Below are positions 1-10,886 of a stretch of DNA of 64,000 bases, piece by piece. The stretch is taken from assembly GCA_905480645.1 (NCBI GenBank), contig CAJQRC010000004.1, positions 82,095 to 146,094 of the forward strand, in the 5' to 3' direction. The notes under the pieces were generated by a model, which was not told the origin of the DNA, ran no database searches, and saw only the letters and a list, made by a program, of their open reading frames with translations. Source of the stretch: an uncultured Tateyamaria sp. (GTDB lineage: Bacteria; Pseudomonadota; Alphaproteobacteria; Rhodobacterales; Rhodobacteraceae). Numbering within the stretch: position 1 is the stretch's first letter; each line of letters opens with the position of its first letter. The translations under genes were made by a program, and so were the position numbers.

Positions 1-88
1 TCAATATTGACGTCACGGATGTCAGTTGTGGACGATATATAGCCAAATGCGGCGATAGTGGGCGTTTACCTCGGTTGACGTCAGTCAT
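1..88 (-). CDS. sdhC: Succinate dehydrogenase cytochrome b556 subunit, 5' end only
   Basis: This is the first 29 codons of a gene that runs off the left edge of the window. The visible peptide begins MTDVNRGKRPLSPHL and continues IYRPQLTSVTSIL, the characteristic N-terminus of SdhC, with the RPLSPHL motif before the first membrane helix. SdhC anchors complex II and helps bind heme b and quinone. The start is the ATG at 88-86, preceded by an AGGGG ribosome site around 96-100. The call rests on the N-terminus alone. Its position just downstream of the mch block is consistent, because sdhCDAB often lies there in Roseobacters. Confidence 0.85.
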   Translation of the reverse strand, partial: MTDVNRGKRPLSPHLAIYRPQLTSVTSIL

Positions 89-316
89 TCTGCATCCCCT
101 AAATGATTGCGCCATTCATAATGGTTTTCAAGCAAGAGTCACGCCCAGAGTAACAAATTTAACGCGGTGTTTTGGCGCAATAGTAAATTTTTGAAACCAA
201 ATTAAACCGATGTAAATCATTACACTTCTGATACTGCCTTACCAGTCAGTTTCTTTGGTCTGGATAAGATAAACTGAGTGACCAACCAATATTTGCATAT
301 TTCCGCATGAAATATC

Positions 317-1348
317 TTACGCAGGCATCAAAGCCCAATAATCTAGGTCTAGCAAAACGTCAGGTAGATATTTTCCATCTGCACTGCGCAATTCAAATGG
401 TGCACCACCCTTAGTGGCAACCAATCTCAATCGTATTGCATAAACGCCCGGGGCTTTGGTTGGGGCTTTTTCTAAGACCTCTGACCAAGACCTAATAGTA
501 TCACCATAAATGCAAGGATTCGCGTGTGATCCCCCATTCAACCCCACAATCATTTGCGCATTAGCCAAACCATTAAAAGACAGCGTTCGAGCCATAGAGA
601 TTACGTGCCCACCATAAATTAGACGACTACCTTCTGGCCTAGCCGACACATCAAAGTGTACCTTGGCTGTATTTTGCCAAAGACGTGTTGCTAACATGTG
701 TTCCGCTTCTTCGATAGTCACACCATCAACATGGTTTATTTTTTCGCCAATTTCATAGTCGGAACAGCGATGCGGTTCACCGGCTAAGTCAAAGTCATAT
801 TTAGAAAAATCAAGTCCCTCTGGCACAACTAACTGATCAACCGATAGGGACCCAGACAGCGTCGGAATTACTGCTTCAGGAGATCGTGCATTGAGATCAC
901 TCTTGCGAACCATTACCCACCGAACGTATTCTATTACAGCCTGCTCGTTTTGATTTAGTCCTGTTGTTCGGACCCAAATCACGCCAGATTTCCCGTTCGA
1001 ATTTTCTTTAATTCCGATCACTTCCGACCTTGAGCGTAAAGTATCACCAGGCCAGACTGGCGCGAGCCATCTACCCTCTGCATACCCAAGGTTGGCAAGC
1101 GCATTGAGTGAAATATCAGGCACGGTTTTGCCAAAAATAATGTGAAAAGCAACCATATCGTCTAGTGGTGACATTGGCAGCCCACAACGTTGAGCGAACA
1201 GGTCTGACGAATAAAGAGCGTGTCGGGCTGGATAAAGCATATGATAAATTGCTCTTTCACCGCCAGAAACAGTCCTTGGTACTGCATGATTAATGACTTC
1301 CCCAACGCAGTAGTCCTCGAAAAAACGACCCGCATTGGTCTTGGTCAT
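317..1348 (-). CDS. mch: Mesaconyl-CoA (2-methylfumaryl-CoA) hydratase, MaoC family
   Basis: The 343-residue protein has the usual length of Mch from the ethylmalonyl-CoA pathway, which interconverts mesaconyl-CoA and beta-methylmalyl-CoA. It has a double hot-dog layout: an N-terminal half (FFEDYCVGEVINHAVPRTVS, then a region around FHIIFGKTVPDIS) and a C-terminal half with YGGHVISMARTLSFNGL. It is the last gene of a tight run mcl2-nnrU-DUF1737-mch: its ATG shares one base with the stop of the DUF1737 gene. Next to a malyl-CoA lyase/thioesterase family gene, a role in C2/C5 acyl-CoA assimilation is likely. Other MaoC hydratases are possible but fit the length and context less well. Confidence 0.85.
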   Translation of the reverse strand: MTKTNAGRFFEDYCVGEVINHAVPRTVSGGERAIYHMLYPARHALYSSDLFAQRCGLPMSPLDDMVAFHIIFGKTVPDISLNALANLGYAEGRWLAPVWPGDTLRSRSEVIGIKENSNGKSGVIWVRTTGLNQNEQAVIEYVRWVMVRKSDLNARSPEAVIPTLSGSLSVDQLVVPEGLDFSKYDFDLAGEPHRCSDYEIGEKINHVDGVTIEEAEHMLATRLWQNTAKVHFDVSARPEGSRLIYGGHVISMARTLSFNGLANAQMIVGLNGGSHANPCIYGDTIRSWSEVLEKAPTKAPGVYAIRLRLVATKGGAPFELRSADGKYLPDVLLDLDYWALMPA

Positions 1349-1551
1349 TATTGCGCTCCCAATTTTACACTCACGGTGTAATCACCTGAAACTTCTTTTG
1401 TTACGGCCTGCCCACAGCGCATCACCTGGGCCACGTGATCCCATGTTTGGGTAGGATTACCGTAAAGCACCCAACCCTTGTTAAGGGAGTCTGTCACTTT
1501 ATGACAAAAAACCGCAGTGTCCTCTTCAGATAAAAACCGATAAAGTTTCAT
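1348..1551 (-). CDS. DUF1737 domain protein
   Basis: This small cytoplasmic protein of 67 residues begins MKLYRFLSEEDTAVFCHKV and contains NKGWVLYGNP and a CGQAVTKEV ending, the pattern of the DUF1737 family. The family's function is unknown to me. I chose the ATG at 1551 over an upstream in-frame ATG because it forms an ATGA overlap with the nnrU stop. The gene is tightly packed with nnrU and mch, so it is co-translated with ethylmalonyl-CoA pathway enzymes. Confidence 0.8.
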   Translation of the reverse strand: MKLYRFLSEEDTAVFCHKVTDSLNKGWVLYGNPTQTWDHVAQVMRCGQAVTKEVSGDYTVSVKLGAQ

Positions 1552-2102
1552 ATTATAACCTGAAATGGCGAAACCCCAGCCCAATAGTGGACAGCTGCAA
1601 CAACACTGAACATGATTAGTGTGATAATGAGCAAAATAATGTCTTTCTTTGCTTCACCTGGCTCCGGACGTTTCCAGTTTGGCTCAGACCGATTAATCAG
1701 GACAACTGATCCAACAGCCCAACCCAATAAACCCCCAAATAGAATGATAGAAGCAAGGTCACCATTTACCAAAAGATGTGCAATGGCCCAAATTTTTACC
1801 GCCGTAAGCTGTGGATGGCGCAGTTTACCTCGAAGACGACCAGATGTAGCGGACATTCCATATACAAAAAATGCTAACAGCATTAAAATGTTGTTAATGT
1901 GTACCATGAAACTTGGGGGTGACCAAACTGGGATTAATTCTGCCCAACGATAACCAAAAATCATCGCAAACAGTCCGATTAGTATAATAAAAGCGATAAC
2001 AACTTTACCACCTTTTCCCAAACTAGCACGCTGTTCATTTGCCAGTCTTTTGAAGAAGTGTGCCATTATCCACAAAACAAGACCAAGGATCAAAAGGAGC
2101 AT
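1548..2102 (-). CDS. NnrU family integral membrane protein
   Basis: The 184-residue hydrophobic protein has about five predicted membrane segments: the N-terminus (LLLILGLVLWIMAHFF), around residues 33-50, 70-85, 105-135 and 155-175. A conserved loop, LRHPQLTAVKIWAIAHLLVNGD, is typical of NnrU/isoprenoid-methyltransferase-like membrane proteins. NnrU was named for nitrite/nitric oxide reduction loci, but no denitrification genes are visible here, so that role should not be assumed. The ATG shares one base with the mcl2 stop, and its stop overlaps the DUF1737 start. Confidence 0.8.
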   Translation of the reverse strand: MLLLILGLVLWIMAHFFKRLANEQRASLGKGGKVVIAFIILIGLFAMIFGYRWAELIPVWSPPSFMVHINNILMLLAFFVYGMSATSGRLRGKLRHPQLTAVKIWAIAHLLVNGDLASIILFGGLLGWAVGSVVLINRSEPNWKRPEPGEAKKDIILLIITLIMFSVVAAVHYWAGVSPFQVII

Positions 2103-2962
2103 TAAATCATTTCCTCTGCTAGAGCAGTTATAGCTTTAGCCTTTTCTAGAGTGTCGCGCGCAGTCTCAATGTGTAAACTTTCAACTATTCGTCCATCCAC
2201 GACCGCAATGCTTTTACCATTCGCCTCAACTTCTTCAAAAGCTCTAATCTGGCGATGAGCCAGTTCTAAATCCTCATCTGATGGAGAAAAGACCGCATTT
2301 GCAATGGCTAGCTGTGCTGGATGTATTACGGTCTTGCCATCAAAGCCCATATCTCTGCCCTGTTCACACTCCAATGATAGTCCGTCTTCATCTTTGAAGG
2401 CGTTATACACACCATCAACAATAGCTATTTTATGTGCTTTAGCCGCAAGCAAACACAATCCCAACCCAGTCACCATTGGCAAACGGTCTACTCTAGAACG
2501 GCCTTGTAATTCTTTGTTTAAATCGTTCGTGCCCATTACCATTGCTTGTAGAAGTGGATGGGTTGCAATTTGCCCAGCGTTCAGCATGCCTAATGGAGTT
2601 TCCATCATTGCCCAAATCGGAGTGTCAATTGTCAATTCGCTCAATTCACTCAGGTCATCATAAGATGAAACCTTTGGAAGCAAAATCGCTCCTGCACCCA
2701 TTCTTCGAGCAGCTTTTGCATCATCGATACCCCACTCTGTATCTATTGCGTTAATGCGAACGATAAGAAAACGAGAACCATAGCCTCCAACGGTTAGAGC
2801 CTCAGATAATATTTCCCGAGCAGTCTCTTTTTCTTCGATGGAAACAGCATCCTCTAAATCGAAAATTAATGCATCAGCAGGCAGACCACGAGCTTTATCA
2901 ACCGCACGAGCATTCGAACATGGAATGTACAACACAGAACGTAACGGGCGGATAAAGGACAT
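2102..2962 (-). CDS. mcl2: HpcH/HpaI-family CoA lyase, probably (3S)-malyl-CoA thioesterase (Mcl2)
   Basis: The 286-residue TIM-barrel protein of the citrate lyase beta/malyl-CoA lyase family begins MSFIRPLRSVLYIPCSNARA. It carries the family motifs DALIFDLEDAV (metal-binding acidic residues), AILLPKV, WAMMETPLGMLNA (metal-ligand Glu) and MGFDGKTVIHPAQL. Its length and its position with mch match Mcl2, the malyl-CoA thioesterase of the ethylmalonyl-CoA pathway, better than the longer Mcl1 lyase of about 318 residues. It is the first gene of the mcl2-nnrU-DUF1737-mch run. Thioesterase versus lyase activity cannot be decided from sequence alone. Confidence 0.75.
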   Translation of the reverse strand: MSFIRPLRSVLYIPCSNARAVDKARGLPADALIFDLEDAVSIEEKETAREILSEALTVGGYGSRFLIVRINAIDTEWGIDDAKAARRMGAGAILLPKVSSYDDLSELSELTIDTPIWAMMETPLGMLNAGQIATHPLLQAMVMGTNDLNKELQGRSRVDRLPMVTGLGLCLLAAKAHKIAIVDGVYNAFKDEDGLSLECEQGRDMGFDGKTVIHPAQLAIANAVFSPSDEDLELAHRQIRAFEEVEANGKSIAVVDGRIVESLHIETARDTLEKAKAITALAEEMI

Positions 2963-3178
2963 GGAGACTAACTCTTATTTTATTATTTGGTGCGATAAGG
3001 GACATTTAATTGGCAAAAGTTCAAGACTTGATTGCCGCATTGCAGAAAAAACACATAACGGGGCGCAACACCTCTGTCTAAACAATGTTGAACTAAATCG
3101 AAATTTTAAATACATGACGAGGAAGTTCACTCCCGTGCTATAGATCGAAATATTCAAGTTAATATGCGTAATAATTTA

Positions 3179-3934
3179 TTAGGTTAAACCATCCCAAATA
3201 AGTTTGGCACCTGTTCCTAGCAAAAGTACATAAGTTAATAAGAAAAAAGCACGTTCTGGCATTAAGTGATGTGCTTTCACCCCAAGCCATACCCCTAACA
3301 AGGCAAATGGTGCCAGCACAAGGTTAGCCATACCTGTTTCTACAGTGAACAAACCTAGAAAAGCATAAGGCAGAAATTTTGCAACATTAATAATCCAAAA
3401 GACTAAAACTGTGCTAGCTTGGTATTCAGTTTTGTTAGGTTTAAGCGACAGCAGGTAGAGGGCTGCGGGAGGACCACCTGCATGACTAACAAAACTGGTA
3501 AATCCAGCCACTAACCCTGCTAAAGCACCAGCCCATTTGGGCAAACTTTGCGCTGCTACACGCACCCAACCGCGTTCCACGGAGACTTGCCACATTACAA
3601 ATGCTACTGAGATGATACCAATTATTACTCGGAATACATCTGCGTCAGTTCGGGCATACAGAGCGGCTCCAATTATAATACCGGGTAAAGCACCTAAGAT
3701 TAATATTATTGAAGCGCGCAAATTCCACTTACCCCAATAAGACCATAATGCGGCAACATCCATAAGCATCAGAATTGGAAGCATAACTGCCAAAGCAATC
3801 CCGGGATCAACAACTAATGCCAGAATCGATGCGGAAACAAATGCGGCTCCGGAACCGAATCCACCCTTGGATACACCCGCAAAAACTACTGCGGGGGCGG
3901 CCACCACAAAAAAACTCAATGTAAGCTCAAGCAC
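3179..3934 (-). CDS. TauE/SafE (TSUP) family sulfite/organosulfur exporter-like permease
   Basis: The 251-residue polytopic membrane protein (about seven to eight segments) has the two-repeat architecture of the TSUP/DUF81 family. Repeat signatures are GVSKGGFGSGAAFVSASILA near residues 20-40 and GFTSFVSHAGGPPAALYLL near 145-165. Family members export or import small sulfonates, sulfite or related anions, but the substrate here is unknown. It stands alone, divergent from mdh, with 216 bases to mcl2 downstream. Confidence 0.85.
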   Translation of the reverse strand: MLELTLSFFVVAAPAVVFAGVSKGGFGSGAAFVSASILALVVDPGIALAVMLPILMLMDVAALWSYWGKWNLRASIILILGALPGIIIGAALYARTDADVFRVIIGIISVAFVMWQVSVERGWVRVAAQSLPKWAGALAGLVAGFTSFVSHAGGPPAALYLLSLKPNKTEYQASTVLVFWIINVAKFLPYAFLGLFTVETGMANLVLAPFALLGVWLGVKAHHLMPERAFFLLTYVLLLGTGAKLIWDGLT

Positions 3935-4056
3935 TGTAATTTTCCGAAATAGCCCACGTCTTTAATCCCTTAACCCTTAAATAGCAGCCAGACCAGTAAT
4001 CATATAAAAATGTGCCGCAGCGCAGCGCTCTTGCGTCACAGCCCAACTCGGGCTAG

Positions 4057-5061
<1,005 letters not shown>

Positions 5062-5559
5062 ACCGGTCAATCCCCACAAACAAACTCTTTTAATAATGGG
5101 TCTTTTCAACGATCGAACTATCAAATCGGCGGCTAAAAATGAGGATTTATAGCTCGCCATAAAATATCGTATCCAAAGTTGGAATATCAGATATATAAAC
5201 CACTGTTCCCACATGTACGTCTGCGGCCACTTGATTACCAATTACTAGGCCAAATCTTCTTCGATTACATCAGCTGCAGGGTATAAGAATTGCCTTAATA
5301 CACAATTATTTTTATTTATTTGACTGAATTAATGAGCTAATTTTTCCCAAACTATTAAGCTTCAATATTTGATTTTTAAGTATTGTTAAATTTCAATCAT
5401 GACCAAGGTAGAGGATTTGTGATCACAGTTTTGCAGCTGTGATCACAAAATGATAAATTCTTTTAAAAATTCTATCAATTTGTGTTTTAATCATTTACCA
5501 GAACCTTGATCCTATATGAAACAGTTCGCAGCAAATGCACTTATCCGGGACGGTCGGCC
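5062..5559. other. mdh-sucC intergenic region, AT-rich, containing a twin-palindrome site
   Basis: These 498 bases between mdh and sucC hold no convincing gene. The only clear structure is the pair of palindromes at 5416-5449. The rest is AT-rich sequence that presumably contains the sucC promoter. No T-tract terminator follows mdh. Confidence 0.7.
5416..5449. promoter_or_regulatory. Twin TGTGATCACA palindromes upstream of sucC, candidate operator
   Basis: TTTGTGATCACAG (5416-5428) and its exact reverse complement CTGTGATCACAAA (5437-5449) are separated by 8 bases. Each arm itself contains the 10-bp palindrome TGTGATCACA, with centres 20 bp apart, about two helical turns. No T-run follows on either strand, so a terminator is less likely than a tandem dimer-binding operator. 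It lies about 110 bases upstream of the sucC ATG. The cognate regulator is not identifiable in the window. Confidence 0.6.
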
Positions 5560-6753
5560 ATGAATATTCATGAATACCAAGCCAAAGCTCTTTTACGCAG
5601 TTATGGAGCACCAGTCTCAGACGGACGGTTAGTCCTTCGGGCAGAAGATGCCAAGACCGCAGCAGGAGAGCTTGATGGCCCCCTGTGGGTGATAAAAGCA
5701 CAGATCCACGCTGGAGGCCGTGGCAAAGGCAAGTTTTTAGAACCCGATGCCGGCAAAAAGGGCGGAGTTCGCATAACAAATTCGGTTGAAGAAGCCGCTG
5801 AGGAAACAAAGAGAATGTTGGGGCGGACGCTTGTCACGCATCAGACCGGGCCTGTTGGCAAGCAGGTCAATCGCATATACATAGAGGACGGTTCAGGCAT
5901 TGAGAAAGAATTGTATATTGCTCTGCTGGTTGATCGTCAAACAAGCCGTGTAAGCTTCGTCTGCTCTACAGAGGGTGGTATGGACATTGAAGATATTGCA
6001 GCATCCACACCAAATAAGATTCTTAACTTTTCAGTAGACACCGCTGCCGGTTATCAAGCATTTCACGGCCGGCGAATTGCTTTCTCATTGGGACTAAAAG
6101 AAAAACAAATTAAACAATGCGTTAGTTTAATGTCTATACTATACAAAATCTTCATCGAAAAAGATATGGAAATGCTCGAAATTAACCCACTTATCGTAAC
6201 GGATAAGGGAGATTTAAAAGTACTTGATGCTAAAATTTCATTTGATGGCAACGCACTATATCGTCATGCCGAAATAACTGAGTTACGCGATGAAACTGAA
6301 GAAGATCCCAAAGAACTTGCAGCCTCTAAATACGATTTAAACTACATTGCATTAGATGGTGAAATCGGATGCATGGTAAACGGTGCCGGGCTCGCCATGG
6401 CCACTATGGACATTATCAAGCTTTACGGCGCCGAACCGGCAAACTTTCTTGATGTCGGTGGCGGTGCCACTACGGAGAAAGTGACAGAAGCATTCAAGAT
6501 TATTACGTCTGACCCTCAAGTCAAAGGTATTTTAGTCAATATCTTTGGCGGTATCATGCGCTGCGATGTGATAGCGGAAGGAGTCGTAGCCGCCGTAAAA
6601 GAAATGGGTCTAAAAGTACCACTTGTTGTTCGCTTGGAAGGCACTAACGTACAGCAAGGTAAAAATATTATAAATAATTCTGGCCTTGATGTGATTGCCG
6701 CTGATGATCTCAAAGACGGAGCGCAAAAAATAGTACAAGCAGTCAAAGGGTGA
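5560..6753 (+). CDS. sucC: Succinyl-CoA synthetase beta subunit (ADP-forming)
   Basis: The 397-residue protein is exactly the usual SucC length when started at [19 protein letters not shown] (ATG 5560); an upstream in-frame start would add 18 non-conserved residues. It has an N-terminal ATP-grasp domain, with [14 protein letters not shown] near residues 46-59 and EINPLIVT near 206, and a C-terminal CoA-ligase domain with [18 protein letters not shown] and [10 protein letters not shown]. With SucD it makes succinate and ATP from succinyl-CoA. sucD follows after 58 bases. Confidence 0.96.
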   Translation: MNIHEYQAKALLRSYGAPVSDGRLVLRAEDAKTAAGELDGPLWVIKAQIHAGGRGKGKFLEPDAGKKGGVRITNSVEEAAEETKRMLGRTLVTHQTGPVGKQVNRIYIEDGSGIEKELYIALLVDRQTSRVSFVCSTEGGMDIEDIAASTPNKILNFSVDTAAGYQAFHGRRIAFSLGLKEKQIKQCVSLMSILYKIFIEKDMEMLEINPLIVTDKGDLKVLDAKISFDGNALYRHAEITELRDETEEDPKELAASKYDLNYIALDGEIGCMVNGAGLAMATMDIIKLYGAEPANFLDVGGGATTEKVTEAFKIITSDPQVKGILVNIFGGIMRCDVIAEGVVAAVKEMGLKVPLVVRLEGTNVQQGKNIINNSGLDVIAADDLKDGAQKIVQAVKG

Positions 6754-6811
6754 CTGCCATTGCTAACTATAATCTTTCAGAACATCGGTAATACCCAAGG
6801 AGAGGCTGGAA

Positions 6812-7696
6812 ATGGCTGTATTAATTGACGAAAATACCAGAGTGATCTGCCAAGGTCTAACCGGATCTCAAGGGACATTCCACACAGAACAGGCAATTGC
6901 CTACGGCACCAAAGTGGTTGGCGGAGTTACACCCGGAAAAGGAGGTATGAGCCACCTCAATTTACCAGTTTTCAATTCAGTTTATGAAGCAATGAAGATG
7001 ACCAAAGCGAATGCGTCAGTAATCTATGTCCCTCCACCATTTGCAGCAGACTCGATTATGGAAGCTATAGACGCTGAGGTGCCTCTAATCATATGTATTA
7101 CTGAAGGCATTCCAGTGCTTGACATGGTGAAAGTGGTCCGGGCACTTGAGGGCTCAAAATCGCGTCTAATAGGCCCAAACTGTCCCGGTGTGATTACACC
7201 AGACAAATGCAAAATTGGCATCATGCCCGGTCATATTCATAAGCGTGGATCATGTGGTGTTGTATCTCGCTCTGGCACGCTGACATACGAAGCAGTGAAA
7301 CAAACCAGTGATCTTGGAATTGGCCAGTCTACGGCTGTAGGCATTGGGGGTGACCCGATCAAAGGAACTGAACACATTGATATTCTTGAAATGTTTTTAG
7401 CAGATCCCAAAACAACATCAATAATTATGATTGGTGAAATCGGTGGTTCAGCTGAAGAAGATGCCACTCAGTTCCTTGTTGATGAGAAAAAACTGGGGCG
7501 TTGGAAACCAACTGCTGGCTTTATAGCAGGCCGTACAGCTCCTCCCGGCCGGCGCATGGGTCACGCAGGCGCTATTGTGGCAGGTGGTACAGGTGGTGCA
7601 GAGGGTAAAATTGAGGCTATGCGAGCTGCGGGTATAACTGTGGCTGACAGCCCTGCAACACTAGGCGAAGCCGTAATGAAAGCTATCAAGAATTAA
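6812..7696 (+). CDS. sucD: Succinyl-CoA synthetase alpha subunit
   Basis: The 294-residue protein has a CoA-binding Rossmann domain ([19 protein letters not shown], residues 11-29; GGVTPGKGG near 37-45), the GPNCPGVI loop (121-128) and the phosphohistidine site H251 in RRMGHAGAI. SucD carries the phosphorylated histidine that passes phosphate to ADP on SucC. An AGGAGAGG-type ribosome site precedes the ATG. It is co-directional with sucC. The following 228 bases contain a DUF805-like stub and then sucA. Confidence 0.96.
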   Translation: MAVLIDENTRVICQGLTGSQGTFHTEQAIAYGTKVVGGVTPGKGGMSHLNLPVFNSVYEAMKMTKANASVIYVPPPFAADSIMEAIDAEVPLIICITEGIPVLDMVKVVRALEGSKSRLIGPNCPGVITPDKCKIGIMPGHIHKRGSCGVVSRSGTLTYEAVKQTSDLGIGQSTAVGIGGDPIKGTEHIDILEMFLADPKTTSIIMIGEIGGSAEEDATQFLVDEKKLGRWKPTAGFIAGRTAPPGRRMGHAGAIVAGGTGGAEGKIEAMRAAGITVADSPATLGEAVMKAIKN

Positions 7697-7811
7697 TGCT
7701 ACGAAGATGTCCACGACCAAACCGACAATAATACAACAGCGGGAAATAATGCACATACATTTGGGTAGAATCTCAAATTTTAAAACATAGCGATTAATCT
7801 GGAGACCCATA

Positions 7812-7928
7812 ATGGACTTCAAGACAGCCGTTAAAACTAGTTTGAAAAAATACATGACCTTCTCAGAGCGTGCCAGTATGCCAAGCCCTACAATTATGGA
7901 CCTAATTTCGGAAGAGGTGTCTAAATGA
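7812..7928 (+). pseudogene. Truncated DUF805-family N-terminus, 38-codon ORF coupled to sucA
   Basis: A 38-codon ORF with its own GGAG site (7801-7804) begins MDFKTAVKTSLKKYMTFSER. This closely resembles the conserved cytoplasmic N-terminus of DUF805 membrane proteins (pattern MxFxxAVKxxxxKYxxFxGRASRSEF). After RAS the resemblance stops and the ORF ends SEEVSK with a TGA that overlaps the sucA ATG (ATGA). The membrane helices of DUF805 are absent. It looks like the stump of a DUF805 gene that has lost its body, possibly kept because translation through it couples ribosomes to sucA. Homology is by recognition only. Confidence 0.65.
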
Positions 7929-10882
7929 CGAAGAATTCTCCCAACGATCAATTCCGCGCGTCCAGCTTCATGCAATGCCATAATGCAGAATACTTAGAGC
8001 AAATGTACGCTCGATATGCCAACGATCCCCAGGCTGTAGACGAAGCATGGCAGGGGTTTTTTGAAGCTATGGGGGACGAAGAAGCCTCCGTCAAACACGA
8101 AGCCTCCGGTCCAAGTTGGTCCCGCACCGATTGGCCCCCAATTCCAGAGGATGATTTGACACTGGCTTTAACTGGAGAATGGTCAAACGACGGTGAAATT
8201 AAAGGTGCCCACGACAAAATTTTAGCAAAAGCTGAAGACAACGGGGTAACAGTCAGTGCTGATCAAATCAAACGAGCTGTATTGGACAGCATTCGCGCTT
8301 TGATGATCATTCGTGCATTCCGTATTCGTGGACATTTAGTAGCCAACCTTGACCCACTCGGCATGCGTAACCCAATACCGCATCCGGAGTTGGATCCAAA
8401 ATCTTATGGATTCACCGAAACAGACATGGATCGCCCAATTTTTATAGATAAAGTTCTTGGTCTTGAAGTTGCCACAATGCGAGAAATACTTGATATTGTG
8501 AAGCGAACCTATTGCGGAACATTCGCCTTGCAATACATGCATATTTCAAACCCCGAGGAAGCTGGCTGGCTCAAAGAACGGATAGAAGGTTTGGGCAAGG
8601 AAATTCAGTTCACTCGCGAAGGCCGCAAAGCAATCTTAAACAAAATGGTTGAAGCGGAAGGGTTCGAAAAATTCCTTCATGTAAAATACATGGGAACGAA
8701 ACGGTTTGGCCTTGATGGAGGTGAAAGTTTAATCCCCGCGATGGAGCAAATCATCAAACGTGGTGGTGCTTTAGGCTTGGAGGAAATTGTTATAGGTATG
8801 CCTCACAGGGGAAGGCTAAGCGTTTTAGCTAACGTTATGGCAAAACCATACAGGGCTATCTTCAACGAATTCCAAGGCGGCAGTTTCAAACCGGAAGATG
8901 TAGACGGTTCAGGCGATGTTAAATATCATCTTGGCGCATCGTCTGATCGCGAATTTGGCGGCAACTCTGTACACCTAAGCTTAACAGCTAACCCAAGCCA
9001 CCTTGAGGCAGTAAATCCCGTCATCATAGGGAAAGTTCGCGCCAAACAAGATCAGTTACAAGATGCTAAACGTACTAAAGTTATGCCGATTTTACTTCAC
9101 GGTGATGCAGCTTTTGCAGGGCAAGGCGTTGTTGCAGAATGTTTTGCTCTTTCTGGGCTCCGTGGTCACAAAACCGGTGGAACCATGCATATCGTCGTCA
9201 ACAACCAGATAGGATTTACCACAGCCCCGCACTTTTCACGCTCATCACCTTACCCCACCGATAACGCGCTGGTGGTCGAAGCGCCTATATTTCATGTCAA
9301 TGGAGACGACCCTGAGGCTGTAGTGCATGCGGCTAAAGTTGCCACTGAATTCCGTCAGATGTTTCACAAGGACGTTGTTATTGACATAATCTGTTATCGT
9401 AGATTTGGACACAATGAGGGCGACGAACCCATGTTCACCAATCCGATTATGTACAAAAAAATTAAAAAACAAAAAACAACTTTGACCCTCTATACGGATA
9501 GATTAGTCAAAGATGGCTTAATTCCCGAAGGGGAAATTGAGGATATGAAAGCAGCATTTCAGGCGCGCATGAATGAAGAGTTTGAGGCAGGCAAACTTTA
9601 CAAGCCGAACAAGGCCGATTGGCTTGATGGAAAATGGTCTCACCTCGACAAAAACAAAAATGACTATCAACGTGGAAAGACCGCTATTTCATCCAAGACT
9701 TTTTTTGATATTGGAAAGGCCCTTTCTACAGTACCGAGCGGGTTTCCATTACACAAAACAGTAAGCCGTTTACTAGAGACAAAAAAAACAATGTTTTCCA
9801 ATGGTGTGGGTTTCGATTGGGCAACAGGTGAAGCCCTCGCCTTTGGATCATTATTAACAGAAGGATATCCAGTCCGCTTATCTGGGCAAGACAGTACGAG
9901 AGGTACATTTAGTCAGCGCCATTCTGGCTTAGTTAACCAAGAAACTGAGGAACGCTATCACCCTTTAAACAACGTTCGTGCCGGCCAAGCCAATTATGAA
10001 TCCATAGATTCTATGTTATCTGAATATGCAGTACTGGGCTTTGAATATGGGTATTCACTGGCTGAACCAAATGCTTTGACACTTTGGGAGGCACAATTCG
10101 GTGACTTTGCAAATGGCGCTCAAATAATGTTCGATCAATTTATCTCATCTGGTGAGTCAAAATGGTTAAGGATGTCTGGCCTAGTCGTTTTGCTACCTCA
10201 TGGTTTTGAGGGACAAGGGCCCGAGCATTCCTCTGCTCGTCTTGAGCGTTTCTTACAGATGTGTGGTCAAGACAACTGGATTGTAGCCAACTGCACTACT
10301 CCTGCCAACTATTTCCACATTTTAAGACGCCAAATTCACCGCGATTTTCGTAAGCCACTTATTCTAATGACACCCAAGTCTTTATTGCGTCACAAGCTTG
10401 CCGTTAGCAAGGCTGAGGAATTCACTACTGGCAGCAGTTTTCATCGCGTGTTGTGGGATGACGCGCAGCTTGGAAGTTCTAAAACAAAATTGGTTGCAGA
10501 TAAAAATATTAAAAGGGTCGTTATGTGTTCAGGCAAGGTTTATTATGACCTTCTCGAAGAGCGTGACAAGCGCGGACTACGCGATATTTATTTGCTTCGA
10601 TTTGAACAATTTTATCCCTTTCCAGCACAATCAGCAGTGAAAGAGTTAGGGAGATTCAAAGGTGCAGAAATGATTTGGTGTCAGGAAGAACCCAAGAATC
10701 AAGGTGGTTGGACGTTTATAGAACCTAATATTGAATGGGTTCTAGAACGGGTCAAGGCTGACAATAATCGGCCGCGCTATGTAGGTCGGGCAACCTCTGC
10801 CTCACCCGCGACAGGTTTGGCCAGTATTCACAAAGCTCAGCAAACCGCTCTTGTCGACGAAGCGCTGACTATCAAAGGATAA
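7925..10882 (+). CDS. sucA: 2-oxoglutarate dehydrogenase E1 component
   Basis: The 985-residue thiamine-diphosphate enzyme decarboxylates 2-oxoglutarate and passes succinyl to SucB. It has the E1o N-terminal segment ([21 protein letters not shown], near residues 15-35), catalytic-region motifs [10 protein letters not shown] with H294, the thiamine-diphosphate/Mg segment GDAAFAGQG (393-401) and NNQIGFTT, and C-terminal transketolase motifs such as [12 protein letters not shown] and [15 protein letters not shown]. Its length is in the family range (about 930-990). Its ATG overlaps the stop of the DUF805-like stub, and sucB starts 4 bases after its stop. Confidence 0.97.
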   Translation: MTKNSPNDQFRASSFMQCHNAEYLEQMYARYANDPQAVDEAWQGFFEAMGDEEASVKHEASGPSWSRTDWPPIPEDDLTLALTGEWSNDGEIKGAHDKILAKAEDNGVTVSADQIKRAVLDSIRALMIIRAFRIRGHLVANLDPLGMRNPIPHPELDPKSYGFTETDMDRPIFIDKVLGLEVATMREILDIVKRTYCGTFALQYMHISNPEEAGWLKERIEGLGKEIQFTREGRKAILNKMVEAEGFEKFLHVKYMGTKRFGLDGGESLIPAMEQIIKRGGALGLEEIVIGMPHRGRLSVLANVMAKPYRAIFNEFQGGSFKPEDVDGSGDVKYHLGASSDREFGGNSVHLSLTANPSHLEAVNPVIIGKVRAKQDQLQDAKRTKVMPILLHGDAAFAGQGVVAECFALSGLRGHKTGGTMHIVVNNQIGFTTAPHFSRSSPYPTDNALVVEAPIFHVNGDDPEAVVHAAKVATEFRQMFHKDVVIDIICYRRFGHNEGDEPMFTNPIMYKKIKKQKTTLTLYTDRLVKDGLIPEGEIEDMKAAFQARMNEEFEAGKLYKPNKADWLDGKWSHLDKNKNDYQRGKTAISSKTFFDIGKALSTVPSGFPLHKTVSRLLETKKTMFSNGVGFDWATGEALAFGSLLTEGYPVRLSGQDSTRGTFSQRHSGLVNQETEERYHPLNNVRAGQANYESIDSMLSEYAVLGFEYGYSLAEPNALTLWEAQFGDFANGAQIMFDQFISSGESKWLRMSGLVVLLPHGFEGQGPEHSSARLERFLQMCGQDNWIVANCTTPANYFHILRRQIHRDFRKPLILMTPKSLLRHKLAVSKAEEFTTGSSFHRVLWDDAQLGSSKTKLVADKNIKRVVMCSGKVYYDLLEERDKRGLRDIYLLRFEQFYPFPAQSAVKELGRFKGAEMIWCQEEPKNQGGWTFIEPNIEWVLERVKADNNRPRYVGRATSASPATGLASIHKAQQTALVDEALTIKG

Positions 10883-10886
10883 GCAA

